Of a DNA stretch of 64,000 nucleotides, positions 57,686-64,000 are shown in pieces (positions within the stretch are counted from its first letter, which is position 1; every line of letters begins with the position of its first letter). A program made the position numbers and the translations under genes. Location of the stretch: assembly GCA_031002005.1 (NCBI GenBank), contig CM061921.1, positions 143,501,283-143,565,282 on the forward strand. The letters run 5' to 3'. The stretch comes from Vandiemenella viatica. Lineage: Eukaryota; Arthropoda; Insecta; Orthoptera; Morabidae. The notes under the pieces are model-generated. The model was not told the origin of the DNA, did no database searches, and saw nothing but the letters and a program-made list of their open reading frames with translations.

Positions 57686-58423
57686 TAAGATATTGCTCTA
57701 ACTGTTTAAAATTAAAGACATTCGACGATGTGTGATTGTTTATATCCTAGTAAAACAAACTTCATGTTTGTATAATTTCACAATGATCAAGTTTTAATAA
57801 ATTGTACACCGAATTTTCAGCCATCCTATTAACTCCAGTAATATGTCATGTGGCTAGCTAAAAATTCATCATTTACGATATTCAAACTTGATAATTTTGT
57901 TATTGTTGAAACAGTATGATCCAGAATTTACTTTCCCGGAAAGCAGACATTACATGACGGCTCACGGGCACTTGGGTGGCCATCTCTGCGTTAACACATT
58001 GGCTAGTAGCTTCAACTAGTATCAACCCCCATTTTTAAGACCTGCTGGCGTAAAAGCAATTACTTCAAAGTCCTATCATGATCGCATAAAACTTACGGAC
58101 ACTATTCATGGAAACAGTTTCATCTCTTTTTTTTCCTCCTATTGTCTCTAGCAATTCCAAATTCTTGATATAATTCTTATTGGTCGTTGATTTCGAAAGA
58201 CGTCGTGCATAGATCAATAAATGCAACGGTAACAGAATTTTCAATCACTGCTTCATTGTGTTCACTAGGCAGAAGTTCGATTTTGGAAGTTGTCTTCGGT
58301 TTCTCCACGGATGTTGAGACGATAAATATCTTACGTATCACCTCCAAAATTAGATTCATAATACTTTACCTAACCACAATTTTGGAGGCTACTCAGTATA
58401 TATATGCGATTTGAATTAATAAA
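57686..58423. other. Non-coding DNA
   Basis: Nothing recognised. Overlapping frames at 58177-58414 are not supported. Confidence 0.45.
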
Positions 58424-58756
58424 GGAACATCCATAAACTACGTGACTCGGTCTAAAGGGGGAGAGGGCCTTCGGAAACATGCGACCTAGCTTTTCATTCA
58501 TATTATTCGTCACAGTTAAAATAAGGTACAGAACGCACATCATGTGGATATTTATTTCCGTCGTTTAATTATCTCCATATGTAATTTACTATAGTCTGAC
58601 AAGAGAAAATAGAGCAAAATGTCTTCTGGAACCAATACGGGAAAAAGCTACGTGCCACGGGGGGGGGGGGAGGGGGGAAAGTGTAGAGGTAAAAGCCACG
58701 TCAGCCTGCGTGGGGAGCGGGGGATACACAGGTGCTACGTAGTTTATGGATGCTCC
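58424..58756. mobile_element. MITE-1 relative, second complete copy
   Basis: The left end GGAACATCCATAAACTACGT (58424 on) pairs with 58733-58756 (ACGTAGTTTATGGATGCTCC). Ends and interior design match the 16964-17261 element: CATCCATAAA(T/C)TACGTGA termini and a long G run near 58660-58675. The interior otherwise differs, so this is a sibling subfamily. Frames crossing it (58619-58954, 58589-58834) are incidental. Confidence 0.82.
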
Positions 58757-60698
58757 ATTACCGCATCTTTTCTGAATGAAAGTAATACAATTCTTATTTC
58801 TATATACGTCCATAGCTTGACACACATCAAGCAAATACTCAAAATGTCAGATCGAAATTCATACTCCAAAATAATTTTTAGGAATTTTTCATTCCATTCC
58901 AACCGAAGAATCACAGTTTTAAGATTTGGCTTGATTTTTAGAGTACTTCACTGACTGAAAGTTTCCATATGTCTTTTTGAGTCAAGCAATGTAAATTTAA
59001 AAAAGAAATGGTTCCAGAATGATCAGTAAAATTTCAATAAACAGGTAAAAAAGCGCATCTTTACTTTCGATAATAATATCTGAAAACACACTTACTTCAA
59101 CTGCTTTTAACAACGACTAAGTTTACTCATTCCCGTGCTGACAAATTTATCTTGAGTGTTAATATTGGATTATATTCATATCTTCGGTTGTTCATTTACG
59201 TGACAGTTAATTGGTGAGTTCGTATCAAATCCCGTGCATCTGGTATTACGGCAGGTAATGGACAGCAGTGTTCAAACGTGCGTATCTGCAATAGATTGCC
59301 TGCATAGTTCCTCAATAAACATCTGGATAGCGCATGCAATCTCGTAAACAGCAGTATCAAGGGCCAATTTCAGATTTATTATATGTTGCATTAACATTCA
59401 TAGCTATCAGCCAACTCAGCAGCCCACAATGGAGAGAGGATACTGGATAACTAATTGTGTTAAGTGTGCCATAAAATCTTGCAACAAGATGAAATCGATA
59501 ACTTAACATTTAACAGTCAACTATTGTCACTCAGTTTACAATGAAGCGAGAAGAACCTTTAACATATATTACTGTAATTCATTTTAGAAGCTGATTTTGA
59601 TACACAAATTAAGAAAAGGCGAATAATGTAAAGAGAAGTTAGAAAAGCAAAAATAATGTTTGTGAGTAAATATTAAATTGGCTCTAATACCTCCTTCGAC
59701 GCACCAAACTAATTTTAAATACCTTTGAATATAATATAGATTAAACATAAATCTTTTGAAATATTTTGACCAAAGTTAATGATGTTCTACGTTTGTAGAA
59801 ACTAAAAACACGAACGATGAATTCTGCTAGATCAGCGTTTCTAAAACTGGAGGACCAGTCAGATGTAAAAAAAATTCTACGGATTACAAACTTAAATAGA
59901 TGTAACTTTTTTCACTATGTGTGTATTATTAGCGGCACGGATCGTGGTCGGTTAAAATAATACCCTCAAAAACAGTCATTAACATAATCCTTACAGCGAT
60001 GCCGCTATCTTTTATGCTTGTTGGAAACGTATTTTATTATAGTAACAATGCAATTATATCCTGGAAATAGCAGATTTTTCCTGGTCGTTGAAACATTCCT
60101 AGCTTTTAGAAAGTTTGATTTATAGCACTATAGCTTATACATATAGCACTGTATCCATTTTATGTGAACAATTTTTATTAACTTCCTTTTCGTTCTATCT
60201 TTTATTCAATAAGAAATAAATTTTTAATATTTTGCCTGCGGAACTGCTGTTCCGACTTCGGAGACCACATGTTCAGAAACACTGTGCTAGAATGCTCAAT
60301 TGTTATATTGGAAATAATTATACTACCAATGCCATTTTTCTGTTTTTGGAAACTCTTTATGATTCCTTTATCGCTTCTCTTTTCGGATGGTGGTTCAAAG
60401 AGATGTTGTGTTATCTGTAAATCGTATCAACAGAACCTTTTTTCGTCAGAACAGCTTTCAAAGACCACATAAGCTGCAGCTCAGCATGCTCTTCGGAATG
60501 TAAACAGACGTGCCTGGGCAATGGCTCCAGGCTACAACTTCCACATGCACTCATTCTTACGTATTTTGTAGACTTTTATCTGATATCAATGCAATAACTA
60601 ATTAGGTATTCGATCTGTGTGTTTTTAATTCACGATTTAGTTATGTTTCAATTTTATTTTAATTTCAATCCAAACGATGCAATAGTTGGTTCACTGGT
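58757..60698. other. AT-rich non-coding DNA
   Basis: No supported gene or repeat boundary. Confidence 0.5.
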
Positions 60699-60707
60699 AT
60701 TAATAAG

Positions 60708-60967
60708 TTTTTTTTTTTTTTTTTTTTTACTTATTGCTTTACGCCTCGTTGACAGCTGAGGTCATTATAGGCGGGATGGGAATGGGTACAAGGAACGGGA
60801 AGGAATTCGGCTATGGTATTTTTGAAGGTAGCATCCCGGCATTCACCTAGAGTGATCTGGGAAAAACATGGAAAATCCAAATCTGAATGCCCGGACGGGA
60901 ATTCGAACCAGCGTCCTCCCAAATGCGAGGACAGAACGTTAACCGTTCACCCACCACACTCGGTGGC
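60708..60967 (-). mobile_element. SINE-A copy, full length, with target duplication
   Basis: A T run of more than 20 (A tail), the TTTACGCCTCGTTGACAGC tail, core (CCGGCATTCACCTAGAGTG), B box and head ending CACCACACTCGGT. ATTAATAAG is directly repeated at 60699-60707 and 60968-60976. The longest A tail of the family here, so probably among the youngest copies. Confidence 0.92.
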
Positions 60968-60976
60968 ATTAATAAG

Positions 60977-61794
60977 ACCTCCATATCAATTCAAATGTGG
61001 GCCATCCAAAAGTTGCTTTCCATGTCTCTGAATTTTACTGTGGATCTTTTCAGTTTTCTTTCATACTAAGTCGAAACAATAAAAGAATGCTGTTTCCATG
61101 TTCCAGCAGCTAACATGTTTGTTATCTTAGACCCATTTATCGTCTATCAATGCGGTATCTAACTAATGTCATCAGTACATCGAGGTTCTTGTCTAACAAA
61201 TTATTTTCACCTCATTTCTCAAGTTGGCATTTATTTCAAACTTACCTATTTGAACTTTGAAAAAAAAAAAATTAATCCCATACGGAGTTTAGCAGTTTAT
61301 CAACTCCTGCTATAGTGTTTTTGAAAAGAAAAAATTTGTTCCATTACAAATAATTTTCAATTACTTTCATATGAACATTATAGAGCGGTAATGTATTTCA
61401 ATCTCAATGATAGAAGTGCATACAAATTTAAACTGAAGTACGGGATGCAAGACCAGAAAATCGGTTTTGCAATTTCTCAAAGTAGAAGGCACAAAACGCA
61501 CGAAACATCAGGCTTGGTGTCTCATTCACTGATTGATAGGAAAATACTAATAAAATCTAACAGTTAAGTGGAACATGCAGATGCACTTTTAGATTCAAGA
61601 ACTACGTTTAACTCACCTCCAGAAGATAACACATATATTAAAATAAATATTTAAAGTTATTAATTAATCATTAGATACAAATATGTTATTAACCATCAGA
61701 AAAACATTTTTCAGTAATACGTGGCCTTTGATGGCACCTCATTTATACTATCGAAGAGGGTTTTTCAAAAAAATGTTGAGTTTCTAGTTGCAGA
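60977..61794. other. AT-rich non-coding DNA
   Basis: Nothing recognised. Confidence 0.45.
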
Positions 61795-63140
61795 AATTGT
61801 TGCCTTTATTATTTATTTATCTATCTTGTTTCATGGTTAACACACATACATTCATTATGAGTCATAATCGTAGTGAAAACAATCATTTGTTACAAGGACA
61901 AATAAAGAGAATAAAAATAAACATTAATTTCTCAGTTTTTCTTTAAATATGTCTTTATTATCCGCAAACTGTTTTATATTCTTGGGAAGTTTATTAAACA
62001 GATATATCCCAGAATAATTATCTCCTCTTTGTACTAATGACAGAGATGTTTGTGTTTTGTGCAAGTTACTTCTGTTTCTTGCACTGAAATTGTGTACCTG
62101 TGAATTAGATGTAAACAGGTGACACAGCACATGAGAGAATATATACACTCAGAAGTCATTGTAAGAATATTGAGTTTTTAAAAAAGTTGTCTCCAGGAAG
62201 TTCTTGGTCTTACCATACACAGAATCATAATAGCTCTTTTCTGTGCTATGAAAGCTTTTTTATTTTGTGAAGAGTTTCCCCCAAGAAATTATGGCATATG
62301 ACATCACCGAATGGAAATATGAGGAATACACCTGTTTAGTTAATTCTAGATCTGCTTTTAGAGAAAGTGTTCGTATTGCAAAGGTGGCACTACTTAACTT
62401 CATCAGTAGTGAAGTGATATATCCGTGTCAACAGAGTTTCTTATCTATTTTAATACCAAGGAATTTTATAGTATTTGTTTCTAATATTGTGTCATTTTTA
62501 TAATTTACTTGTAAATTCGGCTGTGCGTATTTTTTTGTTTTAAACCTAATATAATTTGTTATTTCAAAATTTAATTTTAATGAATTTGCCTTAAACCAAT
62601 GTGCTACTCCACTAAGTACTTCATTTACATTAAATTCTAGATTACTGTTTGGTGTTTTTCTCACAGTCAGGTTAGTATCATCTACAAATAAAACATTCTT
62701 AACTTTGTCAGATAAGTTTCCAGGAAGGTCATTGATGTATAACAAAAAGAGGAGGGGTCCTAGGACAGAGCCTTGTGGAATTCCATGTTATATTTTCTTC
62801 CAGTCTGATGAAGCATCTTTACTTATTTTAGAATAAAAAATGGAAACATTTTGCATTCGGCTTTCCGTGTATGATTTAAACCATTCACCTGCGGTTCCAT
62901 AAATATCATTTTATTCAAAAGTAATTCATGATTTACGCAGTCAAATGCTTTTGCAAGACCAAAAAATATTCCTACAGTGCTCATTTTATAATTGAGTTCC
63001 TCAAATGTGTTATTTATAAATGAATATATAGCCATTTCTATCCACAAAGCCTTGTTGAGCGTGATGGGTGGTAATAATGTACACTTCTTTTGAGAGTAAT
63101 TCGCGGATAATAATTTGATATAATGTTATTCCGACAACTA
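61795..63140 (-). mobile_element. Decayed LINE, reverse transcriptase to 3' end
   Basis: Reading leftwards: EMAIYSFINNTFEELNYKMS and GLAKAFDCVNHELLLNKM (the D-L-S-K-A-F-D-x-V-x-H block) at about 62930-63030; PSSFCYTSMTFLE opposite LLFLLYINDLPGNLSDKV (62690-62750); NVLFVDDTNLTV, the catalytic F-x-D-D, near 62690; WFKANSLKLNFEITNYIRF; IKFLGIKIDKKLC (to 62428). After shifts the thumb continues (KLSSATFAIRTLSL, YFHSVMSYAIISWG near 62250-62400) and the C-terminus ends at 61924 (YSGIYLFNKLPKNIKQFADN). The tail is (AAAT)n near 61800-61825. At least three frame changes. The closest known proteins are CR1/Jockey-type LINEs. Confidence 0.82.
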
Positions 63141-63375
63141 TTTAATGTTTATTTATTCCGTGTCAGCAAATATTAAAGTTCACTTGCTGATTGAACATCA
63201 GAAGACTACTCCCAGTCGGTACAGCTAGCTAATTAGTTGCTACAGTTCATTCAGCAGACTGGAACCTCTGTACCGAGAGTAATTAACATTAAATGTTTAG
63301 TTAACAAATGAATAAATCTGCCGTGACTCCTGTCGTTAACAGAAATTAATGTAGAGGTTACGTCATCTACAGTAA
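63141..63375. other. Short unassigned stretch
   Basis: Contains short inverted CGGTACAG / CTGTACCG segments near 63215-63278, otherwise nothing recognised. Confidence 0.35.
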
Positions 63376-63885
63376 TACACAGACGGAAAAAAAAATCCCA
63401 ACACCAAGAAAAAATTATTGTAGAGTAATGAAATTTGGACAATGCATTTGTCAAGTTAACATGTTTAATTGATTAAATTTTCAAGATCACAGGTTAATTT
63501 AAGCTCAAGAAAATGCATTTCAAATGTGAAATACTGTTAAATTAATAGCCGGTGTAACCTCCAGAATTTTGAATGCAAGCCTGCAAACGTGAATGCATTG
63601 TGTCATACAGGTTTCGAATGTCACTTTGTGGTATGGAGTTCCATGCTTGTTGTACTTGTGCTGTCAATACTGGGACGGTCAGTGCTGGCTGTGGATGATG
63701 CTGGAGTTGTCGTCCAATGATATCCCATACGTGTTCAATTGGAGACAGATCTGGTGATCTCGCAGGCCAAGGTAACATGTCGACACTCTGTAGAGCACGT
63801 TGCGAGACAACAGCGGTATAAGGGCGAGCGTTATCCTGTTGAAAAACTCCCCCTTGAATGCTGTTCATGAATGGCAGCACTACAG
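63376..63885 (-). mobile_element. Tc1-like transposon, 3' part
   Basis: The terminal repeat CACAGACGGAAAAAAAAATC at 63379-63398, followed by CCAACACCAAG, is a well-known Tc1-type end in arthropods. It is followed inward by the 3' half of the transposase on the minus strand (stop at 63542). The element is cut off on its right by an orientation change near 63885. Confidence 0.87.
63542..63880 (-). pseudogene. Tc1-like transposase, C-terminal catalytic part
   Basis: About 110 in-frame codons: VLPFMNSIQGGVFQQDNARP (second catalytic Asp), LQSVDMLPWPARSPDLSPIE (third catalytic residue, Glu, in SPIEHVWD), then VQQAWNSIPQSDIRNLYDTM and the end IQNSGGYTGY. The spacing fits DD34E Tc1 enzymes, and no stop interrupts it, so this half is well preserved. 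The N-terminal DNA-binding domain and first catalytic Asp are missing from this strand. The apparent start Met at 63910 lies past the junction and is not native. Confidence 0.87.
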
Positions 63886-63889
63886 AAAT

Positions 63890-64000
63890 TCGAGCTGCAG
63901 TTGGTACCACAGTGACACAACGAACTGTTAGAAATCGGTTACTTCAAGGACAGCTCCGAGCCAGGCGCCCTGTAGCGTGCATTCCACTGACTACAAGCCA
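63890..64000 (+). mobile_element. Tc1-like transposon N-terminal segment, inverted relative to its neighbour
   Basis: The plus strand reads VGTTVTQRTVRNRLLQGQLR then ARRPVACIPLTTSH. This is the second helix-turn-helix and linker (VSxxTIRNRLxxxGLRARRPxxxxPLT) that precedes the catalytic domain in Tc1 transposases. Its orientation is opposite to the catalytic part at 63542-63880. The rest would lie to the right, outside the window. Confidence 0.75.

Noticed and set aside
1..64000. CRISPR arrays, operons, phage or plasmid features
   Set aside because: No regular spacer arrays, no dense co-directional genes and no bacterial signals; the content is that of an animal genome.

Overview
This window is eukaryotic and almost certainly from an insect with a large, repeat-rich genome. 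It has no operons, ribosome binding sites or dense genes. Instead it holds AT-rich non-coding DNA with decayed transposable elements of arthropod type: Tc1/mariner transposons, RTE-, CR1- and Jockey-like LINEs, several tRNA-derived SINE families and short inverted-repeat elements. The mix and the gene-poor layout would suit a polyneopteran (orthopteran, phasmid or relative), but that placement is a guess. The strongest host-gene signal is one spliced exon on the minus strand (17792-17979). It encodes most of a fibronectin type III domain, most like those of the cell-adhesion protein Sidekick. Much of the window is therefore probably intron of that gene, though the gene's extent cannot be set from this sequence.

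Layout. 1-1760: two fragments of one Tc1-like family in opposite orientation. 4228-5381: a Tc1-like element with both terminal inverted repeats. 7163-7373: a 5'-truncated SINE with its target duplication. 7540-9551: a decayed RTE-type LINE. 11964-13298: an almost complete mariner with three inactivating lesions. 13443-15170: three tRNA-derived SINEs. 16964-17261: a miniature inverted-repeat element, with relatives at 19330-19465 and 58424-58756. 21961-23745: an RTE-like LINE that keeps its 5' leader, endonuclease and tail but has lost the polymerase. 24680-26055: SINEs. 27603-27943: a GC-rich inverted-repeat element. 30546-30832: a SINE dimer. 32040-33860: a LINE with a SINE nested in it. 35090-36720: another decayed LINE. 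39940-40480: a degenerate tandem repeat. 41475-41640: a recent 83-bp duplication. 41770-44155: two LINE fragments head to head, one with a 322-residue open frame. 45386-47540: a SINE and a probable Jockey-type ORF1 remnant interrupted by another SINE. 51722-54334: three more SINEs. 56600-57685: a CR1-like LINE. 60708-60967: a SINE. 61795-63140: a LINE. 63376-64000: a Tc1-like element whose orientation flips within it.

The elements do not form a pathway. They form layers: Tc1/mariner and LINE insertions that are now broken, and younger SINEs, some with readable target-site duplications and some inside older LINEs. The most abundant SINE (called SINE-A here) has about a dozen recognisable copies in both orientations. 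No intact, obviously active transposase or complete retrotransposon was found. I saw no convincing novel biochemical system; the best leads are the uncatalogued repeat families and their shared modules.
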